Source: a virus
Virus record (IMG/VR): IMGVR_UViG_3300028837_000766
Span: 1 to 39,850 of that record
Reading direction: 5' to 3' (one strand)
Length of the DNA: 39,850 nucleotides
This document shows positions 1-7,220 of the stretch, piece by piece. How positions within the stretch are numbered: the stretch's first letter is position 1; each line of letters opens with the position of its first letter. Made by a program: the position numbers and the translations under genes. The notes beneath the pieces were generated by a model. The model made no database searches and had not been told where the DNA came from. It saw only the letters and a list, made by a program, of their open reading frames with translations.

Positions 1-158
1 AAGTAGGAGCCTTTGATATTTAGCATCCCTTTGCTGTCATCACCGAACCAGCCTATTGACTTGTCGGATTGAACCATGTATCGACCTTTGTCTGTGCGAG
101 TTACTATGAACTCTTGGGCTTTCCTCATGTTACCTAGCTTTGCTGTTACTGTATACAT
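1..158 (-). CDS. Hypothetical protein, cut by left edge
   Basis: An open frame starts at the ATG at 158-156 and runs leftward off the window after 52 codons (begins MYTVTAKLGNMRKAQEF). A strong SD (GGGGGAAGGAT) directly precedes the start; the same leader precedes the gene starting at 873. Dense, mostly polar sequence with no recognised domain. It is the last gene of the leftward cluster in linear view. If the ends are joined, the frame continues without a stop into the DUF3560-like gene at 39846. Function unknown. Confidence 0.6.
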   Translation of the reverse strand, partial: MYTVTAKLGNMRKAQEFIVTRTDKGRYMVQSDKSIGWFGDDSKGMLNIKGSY

Positions 159-244
159 ATCCTTCCCCCTTATTTATTTGGCTAACCTGGCCATCCCTGC
201 CTACCATCATAATGATAGGCAGAGGGACGAGGTTAACTATCGAG

Positions 245-454
245 CTATGTTAGGTGTTTTCGTACAGCCCAAGGGACTCCATCTGGCAAAGGGCCATAAA
301 TGTGTTCTAGTTGTGCTTGGCACCCGAGGCATCCGCAGTTGCGAGATAGGATTTCCGCCTCGGTGGGCCAGGGGTCAGTTTTCAGATGCCAGTTATAGCC
401 TCCACCATGTTCCGATCTGAGCTCCATGTCATCCTGATTCACTTCTTGCAACAT
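245..454 (-). CDS. Hypothetical small protein
   Basis: A 69-residue frame preceded by a strong SD (GGGAGGG about 6 nt before the ATG at 454). It holds a C-x-C-LG-C cluster (around residues 39-45, NCGCLGC), suggesting a small metal-binding or redox-sensitive protein, but no family was recognised. It lies between two other leftward genes with short gaps, consistent with one operon. The overlapping plus-strand frame at 76-420 lacks an SD and is judged a shadow. Confidence 0.6.
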   Translation of the reverse strand: MLQEVNQDDMELRSEHGGGYNWHLKTDPWPTEAEILSRNCGCLGCQAQLEHIYGPLPDGVPWAVRKHLT

Positions 455-471
455 TGTTTTCCCTCCCTTGC

Positions 472-873
472 CTATTCCCTAAAATAGTGGCGATAATCAA
501 TCCGATCTCTCTCAAATTTGTGTTTAAATGTTAGGTAGACCTCCTCCTCGTGTCTGTTGCGAAAGTATAACCATACGTCATTCAATTGTGTAGGCCGAGT
601 ATTTAATACGACGTTCCAGGGTACATTAGCCCTGACCCAATCAATGAGAATATTGGCCACCTGTCTAGCCTGTTCCCATTCTGCTATTGTAGCTATCGTA
701 TATTGGGCATAAGCTCCTTCCGCTTCATCCGGGCGGTGATTACGACCTATGAGATGGAGCAGATAGTCACATTCGCCCTCGTGCCACTTTTGCAGGAGCC
801 TCTCATAAAATTGAACCTGTCTTTCTGTCATCTCACTCCTCTCTGATTGATACTTAACTGTTATTGTTCTCAT
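472..873 (-). CDS. Hypothetical protein
   Basis: A 133-residue frame starting MRTITVKYQSE behind the SD GGGGGAAGGAT. Its start overlaps the stop of the upstream gene by 4 nt (ATGA), the usual sign of translational coupling. The protein is rich in aromatic and charged residues and probably helical; no motif was recognised. Its first 11 residues resemble those of the DUF3560-like gene at the right end, and the two share 16 identical bases around the start, but similarity stops there. An internal ATG (residue 15) is a possible alternative start. Confidence 0.65.
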   Translation of the reverse strand: MRTITVKYQSERSEMTERQVQFYERLLQKWHEGECDYLLHLIGRNHRPDEAEGAYAQYTIATIAEWEQARQVANILIDWVRANVPWNVVLNTRPTQLNDVWLYFRNRHEEEVYLTFKHKFERDRIDYRHYFRE

Positions 874-1061
874 ATCCTTCCCCCCTTTTGATTTGATACT
901 CTTATATATTCTATTAGCCGATTATCATCTTCTTGCCTTTGCCAACCTTCCTTGCCGTAATTTTTGCTTCGGCGATAGGATTGACCACAAATTCTGCAAC
1001 ACGCAATGTGTGGGGTAATTATTTCTATATTGGCCCGGCATTCCTTAGCTGTGTGTTTCAT
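870..1061 (-). CDS. Small CxxC protein, first gene of leftward cluster
   Basis: A 63-residue protein with a CCRICG motif (around residues 21-26) resembling half of a zinc knuckle and a basic middle (SYRRSKNYGK). It is the promoter-proximal gene of the leftward cluster; a TTGACA/TAAGAT pair lies only about 6 nt before the ATG, so the transcript may be leaderless. No clear SD precedes the start, which fits that idea. A small regulatory or nucleic-acid-binding role is possible but not shown. Confidence 0.6.
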   Translation of the reverse strand: MKHTAKECRANIEIITPHIACCRICGQSYRRSKNYGKEGWQRQEDDNRLIEYIRVSNQKGGRI

Positions 1062-1067
1062 GCTGTT

Positions 1068-1097
1068 ATCTTACCAGATGCCATTGTCATTTGTCAA
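1068..1097 (-). promoter_or_regulatory. Candidate sigma-70-type promoter for leftward genes
   Basis: On the minus strand a perfect -35 box TTGACA (1097-1092) is followed after 18 nt by TAAGAT (1073-1068), matching the -10 consensus at four of six positions. The -10 box ends 6 nt before the ATG at 1061, so initiation would fall on or next to the start codon and the mRNA would be leaderless or nearly so. Confidence 0.45.
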
Positions 1098-1107
1098 TAG
1101 GGTAACG

Positions 1108-1129
1108 CAACAAAATGCTCATTTTGTTG
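1108..1129. repeat. Perfect palindrome, 10-bp arms
   Basis: CAACAAAATG, a two-base spacer, then CATTTTGTTG: a perfect inverted repeat in the divergent intergenic region. It lies immediately before the plus-strand terminator hairpin and just upstream of the leftward promoter. It may be an operator for a dimeric repressor, an RNA hairpin, or part of a packaging site. Confidence 0.6.
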
Positions 1130-1130
1130 T

Positions 1131-1153
1131 AACCGTCCAATAGGGCGGTTTTT
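1131..1153 (+). terminator. Rho-independent terminator, plus strand
   Basis: AACCGTCC (1131-1138), a 4-base loop AATA, then GGGCGGTT (1143-1150) running into five Ts (1149-1153). The stem has one G-U pair that forms only in plus-strand RNA, which sets the direction. It would stop plus-strand transcription entering from the left, which would be antisense to the leftward genes, before the terminase operon. Confidence 0.55.
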
Positions 1154-1158
1154 GCATC

Positions 1159-1258
1159 GCTAGGGCGAGTAACCCTGGCCTGACAGCTTCGGCTGTTTCT
1201 AATACCCTAGGGAGCTGGGGAGCCAAGTTGTAAGGGAAGTCTTACAGTAATGCTCCCC
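1159..1258 (+). ncRNA. Candidate structured RNA or leader before terminase
   Basis: About 100 nt that can fold almost completely. Stem A: GCTAGGG (1159-1165) with CCCTGGC (1173-1179). Stem B: ACAGC-UUCG-GCUGU (1183-1196), a C(UUCG)G tetraloop. Stem C: GGGGAGC (1217-1223) with GCTCCCC (1252-1258), enclosing stem D: TGTAAG (1229-1234) with CTTACA (1241-1246). CTAGGG (1160-1165) can instead pair with CCCTAG (1205-1210), giving a mutually exclusive fold. The UUCG loop and G-U pairs favour plus-strand RNA. No known riboswitch family was recognised. It may instead be a DNA packaging (cos/pac) region. Confidence 0.45.
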
Positions 1259-1274
1259 GTACTATTGTGTTGCT

Positions 1275-1646
1275 ATGAATACTATGAATAATAAGATTGA
1301 AAAACACGGAAACAACAAAGGTGGCAATCCCAACTGGACGAAGGGCGTTAGTGGTAATCCCAATGGGCGACCCAAGCGGATAGTTAGCCTAACTTCTGAG
1401 ATGAAGGCGCAGTTGGGTAATGTCTGCCCCTATGATTCCGAAAAGCGCACTTGGCTGCAATATCTAGTTGAGAGATGGTTAGCACACTCAATTGAAAATG
1501 CCACTTATTTTAGAGAGCTTATTGAGAGGTTGGAGGGCAAGGTAACTCAGCCGATAGGTGGCGATGAAGAAAAGCCTTTTAGGCATGTTATTCAAGTTGT
1601 AGACAATGAAACCAAGAAGGCACTGACCGACTTTCTCCAAGAATGA
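1275..1646 (+). CDS. terS: Terminase small subunit (DUF5681-like)
   Basis: A 123-residue protein whose N-terminal part holds the GNPNWTKGVSGNPNGRPK signature (around residues 16-33) typical of DUF5681 proteins encoded next to phage large terminases. The small subunit recognises phage DNA at the packaging site and loads the large subunit. The remainder is helical and acidic at the end. It overlaps terL by 4 nt. There is no obvious SD before the ATG at 1275; the ATG at 1284 is an alternative start. The structured region just upstream may regulate it or be its binding site. Confidence 0.75.
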   Translation: MNTMNNKIEKHGNNKGGNPNWTKGVSGNPNGRPKRIVSLTSEMKAQLGNVCPYDSEKRTWLQYLVERWLAHSIENATYFRELIERLEGKVTQPIGGDEEKPFRHVIQVVDNETKKALTDFLQE

Positions 1647-2836
1647 AGACTACACATATATTCTCAGAAAATCTGTTCGCTTATCGAGAGGGCAAACGAC
1701 GGGCGCTGAACGAAGGCGGTACTGCGTCAAGTAAGACATGGTCCATCCTACAGCTTCTTATTCTCATAGCGCAGAAAGCCAAATCGTCAGTGCTAATATC
1801 GGTGGTAAGTGAGTCCTTGCCCCATTTGAAACGTGGGGCAGTGCGTGACCTGTTTCGTGTTCTGGACGAGAGCCCTGACAATAACCCTAGATATAATAAG
1901 ACAGAGCAGACATACACCTTCGGCAAGGGGAAGATAGAGTTCTTCGGTGCCGATGAATCTGACAAGGTTCGTGGACCCCGGAGGGATATTCTGTTTATTA
2001 ATGAGGCCAACAATGTGCCCTGGGAGACAGCCCGAGGTCTAGATATACGGACTAACAAGTTCACATTCTGCGATTGGAATCCTGTTAGTGAATTCTGGGC
2101 ACACGAATACTGGATAGGGCAGACAGAGAACGCTTATGTCCATTCGACTTATCTGGATGCTCTTGCTGTCCTACCGCCAGAGGTTATAGCCAATATCGAA
2201 TCCAACAAGGACAAGGACCCGAACTGGTGGAATGTCTACGGATTAGGTAGGCTCGGAAAAGTAGAAGGATTGGTGTATCCCTACTTCAATCAGGTAGATG
2301 TCTCCCCTGGGGGCGACATATTCTATGGGTTGGACTTTGGTTATTCTAACGATCCTACGGTATTAGTGCGGTGCGTGCTATTAGGGGATGGACTATACTG
2401 CCAAGAATTGATTTATGAGACGGGGCTTACCAATGACGCTATTGCTTACCGCATGGGAGAGATAGGTCTTCGGAAGCATGATGATGAGATATTCGCTGAC
2501 TCTGCCGAACCGAAGTCCATAGAGGAAATCTATCAGCATGGATTCAATATAAAAGGGGCGCCGAAAGGCCCGGGGAGCGTGGAATACGGTCACCAGAAGG
2601 TAAGGCAGTTTAAGCAGTACTGGACTAAAGATTCTGTGAACTGTATCAAGGAGCAAAGGAATTTTAGATTTATAGCCGATAAGAACGGTAAACTCACAGA
2701 GAAGACAACACATACCTTCTCGCACGGCATGGATGCCAGGAGATACGGAGTCATAGGCAAGGTTGAACCCAAGGAACAGGAAGAGATAGTTATCTATGAC
2801 TCGATGGAAACTGTACGAGACTTGGAGCTAAGATGA
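1643..2836 (+). CDS. terL: Terminase large subunit
   Basis: A 397-residue packaging motor and nuclease of the PBSX/Terminase_3 type. Walker A is GGTASSKT (residues 25-32); Walker B with the catalytic glutamate is ILFINE (116-121). The RNase H-like nuclease domain shows acidic residues in GLDFGYSND (D231) and EIFADS (D286), with a further HGMDARRYG near the end. It translocates DNA through the portal and cuts genome units. The start overlaps terS (ATGA), and the stop overlaps the portal start in the same way. Length is normal for the family. Confidence 0.93.
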   Translation: MKTTHIFSENLFAYREGKRRALNEGGTASSKTWSILQLLILIAQKAKSSVLISVVSESLPHLKRGAVRDLFRVLDESPDNNPRYNKTEQTYTFGKGKIEFFGADESDKVRGPRRDILFINEANNVPWETARGLDIRTNKFTFCDWNPVSEFWAHEYWIGQTENAYVHSTYLDALAVLPPEVIANIESNKDKDPNWWNVYGLGRLGKVEGLVYPYFNQVDVSPGGDIFYGLDFGYSNDPTVLVRCVLLGDGLYCQELIYETGLTNDAIAYRMGEIGLRKHDDEIFADSAEPKSIEEIYQHGFNIKGAPKGPGSVEYGHQKVRQFKQYWTKDSVNCIKEQRNFRFIADKNGKLTEKTTHTFSHGMDARRYGVIGKVEPKEQEEIVIYDSMETVRDLELR

Positions 2837-4230
2837 AAGACAAACAGGAAGTCCGTTTAAGAGAGCTTGCACCAAGGGACGAACTTGAAATCCTGATAAG
2901 GGAAGCTACCGCCAGCGTCGAGGCGGATTTAGCCCTAGAGGACGAAGGTTGGATAAACCTGAGCGGTACTACTGGCGATATTATCACGTCAGCCGAGCGG
3001 GTAGCGAACTTGAAACTATCTCGGCTCTATGCGCTCAAAGACCCAATGGGTAAACAGGCTATAAGATTATGGACTGATTATACCTTCGGATCCGGTATGA
3101 CATGGCAAGCTGAAGATGACAAGGTCACGAAGGTGTTGGAGGCGTTTTGGGACGATAAGGCTAATCAAAATGTCCTGTCTGCAAAGGGGCAGCGCAAGTC
3201 GTCTGACAAGGTGCTGATAGATGGAGAGATATTCTTCGCTATCTTCCTGGGGGCTAATGGTTCAGCTACTATCAGGTGGATTGATCCATTAGAGATAACT
3301 GAAATCATTACTGATCCCGACGATAAGGAAAACGTGATGTTCTATCGCAGGGAATGGACGGATGGCCAAGGGCAACCGCATAAGGATATTTACCGAAGCA
3401 CGAGCAATATTGCAAATGAGGCCACAAAGGATTCCCTAGGCGCAAGTGTTCAACAGACCGAAAAAGCTTTGGTTTACCATTTCCCCCATAATACTATTAC
3501 CCAGAGAGGCAATCCATTATTACTGCCAGCCCTTTTGTGGATGAAGTACAATACAAAGTTCTTGGCAAGCCGTATAGCGATCATGCTGGCATTGTCCAGG
3601 TTTGCACTGAAGACAAAGGTGAAGGGTGGCCAGGCAGCAGCAGATGCCATTAAAGCCAAGACGCATGATGTGGAAGTAGCCGCAGGCTCACACCTTGTAG
3701 AAAACCTTGGGGCAGAGACTACAGTAATGAAACAAGAAACGGGCGCTTCTGCTGCCTATCAGGACGGTAGGATGATCAAGCTTCAAATCGCTGCTGCGGT
3801 AGGCATTCCCGAACAGTATTTCGGCGATATATCAATTGGAAACCTTGCCACAGCGAAGACTGTTGAACTTCCTATGATGAAGATGTTTCAGTCTTATCAG
3901 GCCATCTGGAGCGATGTTTACCAGGATATTGACGAGGTTGTTTTGGAGCATAATCAGATACCGCCTGATAAATGGTACATCGATAGGGACTTCCCGGCGA
4001 TAGCACCGGCGGATGTGGCACAGGCAGCCGCGGCACTTGTTCAGATACTTCAGGTTATGCCCGAGCTTGCTTACTCGGATGATGTCAAGCAGATAGCGTT
4101 GCTGACGCTGGGGGTAAACAATCCAGCGGAGGTGATAGGTCAATTAGACAAGGAATCACGGGGGAACCCCGAAATTGCTTTGACCAAGGCACTTAAACAA
4201 TTCAGGGAGAATCTAAAGAAAAAGGAGTAG
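2833..4230 (+). CDS. Portal protein
   Basis: A 465-residue protein directly after terL, the standard place for the portal. It contains the portal-like stretch QYFGDISIGNLATAKTVEL (about residues 329-347), followed by a long helical region, and an acidic N-terminus. Portals form a dodecameric ring at one capsid vertex through which TerL pumps DNA. Translation is coupled to terL through an ATGA overlap. Length is in the usual 400-550 residue range. Confidence 0.9.
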   Translation: MKDKQEVRLRELAPRDELEILIREATASVEADLALEDEGWINLSGTTGDIITSAERVANLKLSRLYALKDPMGKQAIRLWTDYTFGSGMTWQAEDDKVTKVLEAFWDDKANQNVLSAKGQRKSSDKVLIDGEIFFAIFLGANGSATIRWIDPLEITEIITDPDDKENVMFYRREWTDGQGQPHKDIYRSTSNIANEATKDSLGASVQQTEKALVYHFPHNTITQRGNPLLLPALLWMKYNTKFLASRIAIMLALSRFALKTKVKGGQAAADAIKAKTHDVEVAAGSHLVENLGAETTVMKQETGASAAYQDGRMIKLQIAAAVGIPEQYFGDISIGNLATAKTVELPMMKMFQSYQAIWSDVYQDIDEVVLEHNQIPPDKWYIDRDFPAIAPADVAQAAAALVQILQVMPELAYSDDVKQIALLTLGVNNPAEVIGQLDKESRGNPEIALTKALKQFRENLKKKE

Positions 4231-4233
4231 CTG

Positions 4234-4479
4234 GTGAGAATAAAGAAACGCATAGAATTAAGAAATGATGAAGTCGTAATGGTGAAGTTAAATCAAGGCC
4301 CTTTTAGTATAAGGCTGACCTGTTGCGATTGCGGGCTGACGCATGATGTTAAAATGCTACAATGGGAAGGATTAGGTGGAGAAGTGGAGATGACATTCAG
4401 GCGTAATCGGAGAAGCACGGCATTGAACCGAAGATGTAAAGGTAAAGCTATTGAAAAAGGAGTGAGCAATGAAGTTTAG
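4234..4479 (+). CDS. Hypothetical small protein, Cys pair
   Basis: An 81-residue frame with a GTG start behind AAAAAGGAG, 3 nt after the portal stop. It has a CCDCG cluster (around residues 30-34) and a basic C-terminus with many arginines. It could be a small metal-binding or nucleic-acid-binding protein. It overlaps the next gene by 11 nt. No family recognised. Confidence 0.6.
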   Translation: MRIKKRIELRNDEVVMVKLNQGPFSIRLTCCDCGLTHDVKMLQWEGLGGEVEMTFRRNRRSTALNRRCKGKAIEKGVSNEV

Positions 4480-4699
4480 AATATGGGAAGATGAACAAAA
4501 CAAGAAGCATATCTCATTAGATGGCATTGAGGTGACTCATATCGTCACCGGTGTAGATGTCTGCCTACGCCCTCACTCACAGCCTCGTGTTGACTTGCAG
4601 ATAATGCCGTCTATCGTTGAAGTAGAGATTGATACAAATGACGTTGCTCTAGTGATTGAAGACAATGGATACCAATTGAGATCCATAAGAAAGGAATAA
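4469..4699 (+). CDS. Hypothetical small protein
   Basis: A 76-residue protein with a good SD (AAAAAGGAGTG) and an ATG inside the end of the preceding gene. It is mostly alternating hydrophobic and polar residues, so probably beta-rich (ITHIVTGVDV, RVDLQIMPSIVEVEI). No motif recognised. Similar small genes often sit between portal and head genes in phages. Role unknown. Confidence 0.65.
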   Translation: MKFRIWEDEQNKKHISLDGIEVTHIVTGVDVCLRPHSQPRVDLQIMPSIVEVEIDTNDVALVIEDNGYQLRSIRKE

Positions 4700-4702
4700 G
4701 CG

Positions 4703-4948
4703 ATGGCTACAGACAAGGTTAAGGAGCTACACCAAAAACTAGCGGATCGTTTGAGTGGCTTTAAGTTGGGAATGGCAGGGCGTATCCTCTACTTTGATCC
4801 AGAGCAGCAGATGTTTATTTTAGCCATGCACGCTACAAGGCCTGAAATGGCAGAAGAGGCAACCACTTTCGCTTGGAACAACATACCAGAAGACTTAAAG
4901 GCAGAATTACAGGCGGCTAATATAGGCTTCGCTGGTAAACAAATATAA
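4703..4948 (+). CDS. Hypothetical small protein
   Basis: An 81-residue protein starting at an ATG behind AAGGAATAAGCG, 3 nt after the previous stop. Predicted helical N-terminus (KVKELHQKLADRLSGFK) followed by a strand-helix pattern. No recognised family. Part of the small-gene set between portal and MuF-type genes. Confidence 0.65.
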   Translation: MATDKVKELHQKLADRLSGFKLGMAGRILYFDPEQQMFILAMHATRPEMAEEATTFAWNNIPEDLKAELQAANIGFAGKQI

Positions 4949-4965
4949 AGGATTAGGAAAATGAA

Positions 4966-5145
4966 ATGTCAGTAACAGTAGCAAAATTAGATATAACTAG
5001 ACACATAATGCCAGAGTGTGTGATGACAGTAAGAATTGTAAATACAAAGGAATGGCATGCACGCCTATGGATAGCCACTAGATTATTCAAGTTAGGTGCG
5101 GCAATAATGAATACCGAAATTAAGTTTGAGGGGCAGGAAAATTGA
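4966..5145 (+). CDS. Small conserved-looking phage protein
   Basis: A 59-residue frame from the ATG at 4966 to the TGA at 5143-5145. It alternates short strands and helices (VTVAKLDITRHIMPECVMTV, then an amphipathic RLWIATRLFKLGAAIM). AGGAAAATGA precedes the start. Its stop overlaps the TTG start of the next gene. The pattern resembles short proteins often seen among phage head genes, but the function is unknown. Confidence 0.55.
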   Translation: MSVTVAKLDITRHIMPECVMTVRIVNTKEWHARLWIATRLFKLGAAIMNTEIKFEGQEN

Positions 5146-5360
5146 GTATATGTACTGAATGCCAAGGTAGAGGCTTTACTGAATTAGAACATGGCCTGAT
5201 ACAAGTTCAGTGTCAAGTGTGCAACGGAACGGGAGTAATTGATGACAGTAACAGCGGAGATAGACGCAATAATAGGGATTCTCGAAGCGCAATTGCCAGC
5301 GAATCCAAACAGCCCCCAGAACGTAAGATTAAGAAAAGGGCTAGAAAGGAAACTGGCTAG
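5142..5360 (+). CDS. DnaJ-like CxxCxGxG zinc-finger protein
   Basis: A 72-residue frame with a TTG start (SD GGGGCAGG) overlapping the preceding stop. It carries two CxxCxGxG motifs, CTECQGRG and CQVCNGTG, spaced as in one zinc module of the DnaJ cysteine-rich domain. It could act as a small assembly chaperone or zinc-binding scaffold. The zinc module ends by about residue 33; the last 39 residues are basic, low in complexity, and lie wholly inside the next gene in another frame, an overlap of 119 nt. The tail may be read-through sequence without its own function. Confidence 0.6.
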   Translation: MSICTECQGRGFTELEHGLIQVQCQVCNGTGVIDDSNSGDRRNNRDSRSAIASESKQPPERKIKKRARKETG

Positions 5361-6576
5361 TTACTTTGACGATCTACAGCGGGCATTTCCGTATTCTAAA
5401 CTGGCAGGAATTTATAATAAACATGTTATAACGGAAAGTCTCGGCTCGGAAACAAGGAATATCCTTGACCCGCTATTGACTACCTTCGACGATCGGTTGA
5501 CCACTACGATTGGGGGGCAACTAGCCGAGGTCTATATCTCGGGGCAAGCCGAAATGATAACCTGGGGGCAAACGAAGGCAGGAATACCCATAGCCTACGA
5601 AGGCCCTCCAATTCAGCAGGCAATAGATTGGGCAGAACAGCATGGTGCTAGTCTGGTTAAGGGCATGGACGAGGAAACGAAGCGGCGATTGGCTCACACT
5701 ATCAGCCAGGGGATAGAAAACAAGAGAGGTATCCCGGGGCTATCGAGGGATATAAGAAATACCTTCGACCATATGAGCAAGTACCGAAGTGAACTTGTGG
5801 CTCGTACTGAGACGGCGAATGCATTGTCGCAAGCCAGCCTTGACTCTATGGAGGATATGGGGATTGATGGCAAGGAATGGATAACGGTGGGAGATAGCCA
5901 GGTAAGCATTGAATGCCAGGGCAATGAGGCAGAGGGCGTGATCCCAACTAAGCAGTTGTTTAGCGGTGGTGTTAGTGCTCCTCCTCAACACCCAAATTGT
6001 AGGTGTGCTTTGGCCCCGGCTACCTTACCTGTTAAAGCAAAGCCTCCTGCTAAGGAGCCGCCGGCCGAAGATGTTTCCCCAGAAATGCAAAACCTTATTG
6101 ATAACAAGTTAAAAGTTACAGGGAGAGCTCAGTATGATAAAGATGGTCTTCTCCCAACCTTGAATGAAGTAAAAGCTGCGAAGCTCCCTGATAGCCACTT
6201 GGCATCTATTCGGAGTATTGAGCTTAATACTGCAAAAATTGGCAAGCGTGGTGGCGGAGCGATGGCTTCCTGTGATAAAGGGAATAATATAGTTTTAGCA
6301 GGACATGTTGGACGTGAGAATATTGTGCATGAAATTGGCCATTCTTTTTGGAACAAGAGGGTTTTTGTTCCAGATAACATTTCCAAAATCAAATATAATA
6401 TTCTTGACGCTTTTGGGGCTTCGACAAAGACAGGAAAAGGATTTCCCTCGCTATACGCACGCACAGATGTAGAGGAGTTTTTCGCTGAATGTTATGCTGC
6501 TTATGCTAGAAACGCGGCAGCGTTTACGAAGCTAAATCCTACTATGGGTAAAATACTAAAAAGCTATTGGAAGTAG
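5242..6576 (+). CDS. MuF-type head protein fused to a zinc-peptidase-like domain
   Basis: A 444-residue protein. Residues 1-260 match the SPP1 gp7/Mu gpF head morphogenesis family: ARTETANALSQAS (from residue 187), then KEWITVGDSQVS and the closing HPNCRCAL (250-257). A proline-rich linker (about 261-280) follows. The C-terminal part (about 285-444) has a HExxH zinc site, HEIGH (363-367), and EEFFAE (411-416) about 45 residues later, the arrangement of ATLF-like/gluzincin metallopeptidases. Such MuF fusions are known as phage-delivered effector toxins; a capsid-maturation role is the alternative. The ATG at 5242 has SD GGGAG; a TTG directly precedes it. Confidence 0.8.
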   Translation: MTVTAEIDAIIGILEAQLPANPNSPQNVRLRKGLERKLASYFDDLQRAFPYSKLAGIYNKHVITESLGSETRNILDPLLTTFDDRLTTTIGGQLAEVYISGQAEMITWGQTKAGIPIAYEGPPIQQAIDWAEQHGASLVKGMDEETKRRLAHTISQGIENKRGIPGLSRDIRNTFDHMSKYRSELVARTETANALSQASLDSMEDMGIDGKEWITVGDSQVSIECQGNEAEGVIPTKQLFSGGVSAPPQHPNCRCALAPATLPVKAKPPAKEPPAEDVSPEMQNLIDNKLKVTGRAQYDKDGLLPTLNEVKAAKLPDSHLASIRSIELNTAKIGKRGGGAMASCDKGNNIVLAGHVGRENIVHEIGHSFWNKRVFVPDNISKIKYNILDAFGASTKTGKGFPSLYARTDVEEFFAECYAAYARNAAAFTKLNPTMGKILKSYWK

Positions 6577-6580
6577 TAAT

Positions 6581-6700
6581 ATGCAAAAAGATGGTGTATT
6601 CATAGACCCCGCGCTAAGGGACGATAGATTTGATTTTAGTGGTGAACCCTTGCCAGAAGAAGATGTTGAAAAGCAAGAGGATATAAGACTGGGCAAATGA
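6581..6700 (+). CDS. Small acidic hypothetical protein
   Basis: A 39-residue acidic frame starting 4 nt after the MuF-peptidase gene (MQKDGVFIDPALRDDRF...) and ending in ATGA that starts the next gene. No strong SD; translation probably depends on the upstream gene. No domain recognised. Its position directly behind a possible toxin-like domain leaves an immunity or chaperone role open, but nothing in the sequence shows this. Confidence 0.4.
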   Translation: MQKDGVFIDPALRDDRFDFSGEPLPEEDVEKQEDIRLGK

Positions 6701-6840
6701 CTGAAGAACAGAAAGATATAGAACTAAAGAAGGAACTTGACAGAATAGATTGGCATCTGGACTATGGAAGTATTAAGATACAGATACGTCAAGGCAAGCC
6801 GACTCTGATAACTATCGAGAGGACGGTTAAACTGGACTAA
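6697..6840 (+). CDS. DUF2292-like small protein
   Basis: A 47-residue frame with an ATGA-coupled start. The core YGSIKIQIRQGKPTLITIER resembles the YGS-x-I-x-I-x2-GK-x3-IE pattern of DUF2292 proteins, small proteins of unknown function common in phages and Firmicutes. An N-terminal charged helix precedes the beta hairpin. The match is by eye only. Confidence 0.55.
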   Translation: MTEEQKDIELKKELDRIDWHLDYGSIKIQIRQGKPTLITIERTVKLD

Positions 6841-6854
6841 AAAGGAGGAACCTT

Positions 6855-7130
6855 GTGAAAACAATAGTCCATTGGGACTCTAATTACCGACATCCAGCAA
6901 CCGAAATACAACTAGTAAATTTGGATTGTTGTCGTATAGGCAAAGATGAACAATTGTTATTGAAATACCAGAAGGATAAAGATTGGCGAGTCAAAGTTAT
7001 ATACTCAACGATAGTTCTTGATTTGACAGAAAATGAATCGGAACAGCATCTTTTTGTTTCACCATGTGATGAGGATGGTTTCATTCTGGACTATGACCAA
7101 ATAAAAAGGCTAGAAGATAGATTGGAATGA
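6855..7130 (+). CDS. Hypothetical protein
   Basis: A 91-residue frame with GTG start behind AAAGGAGG. Beta-rich centre (LLLKYQKDKDWRVKVIYSTI) and an acidic end; two adjacent cysteines at about residues 25-26. No family recognised. Followed by a hairpin with a T-rich tail, so it may close a transcription sub-unit. Confidence 0.6.
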   Translation: MKTIVHWDSNYRHPATEIQLVNLDCCRIGKDEQLLLKYQKDKDWRVKVIYSTIVLDLTENESEQHLFVSPCDEDGFILDYDQIKRLEDRLE

Positions 7131-7165
7131 AGCCTAAGTAAAATAGAATATAAGCCAATAGACGG

Positions 7166-7220
7166 AGGAACCGCAGGCTTTTGAGTGAAAAACTCAGGTC
7201 TGCGGTTCTTTTGTTGTTTA
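7166..7220 (+). terminator. Terminator-like hairpin with T-rich tail
   Basis: GAACCGCAG (7168-7176) pairs perfectly with CTGCGGTTC (7200-7208), extended by a G-U and an A-U pair, around a 23-nt loop that can form a small inner TGAG/CTCA stem. CTTTTGTTGTTT follows. It may partly end transcription before the scaffold and capsid genes, or stabilise an mRNA end. Confidence 0.5.

Noticed and set aside
76-420. 114-residue plus-strand frame
   Set aside because: No SD, and it is antisense to minus-strand genes that have strong SDs; judged a shadow.
1159-1258. Known riboswitch or T-box
   Set aside because: No recognisable consensus (for example no T-box or cobalamin core) and no matching metabolic gene downstream.
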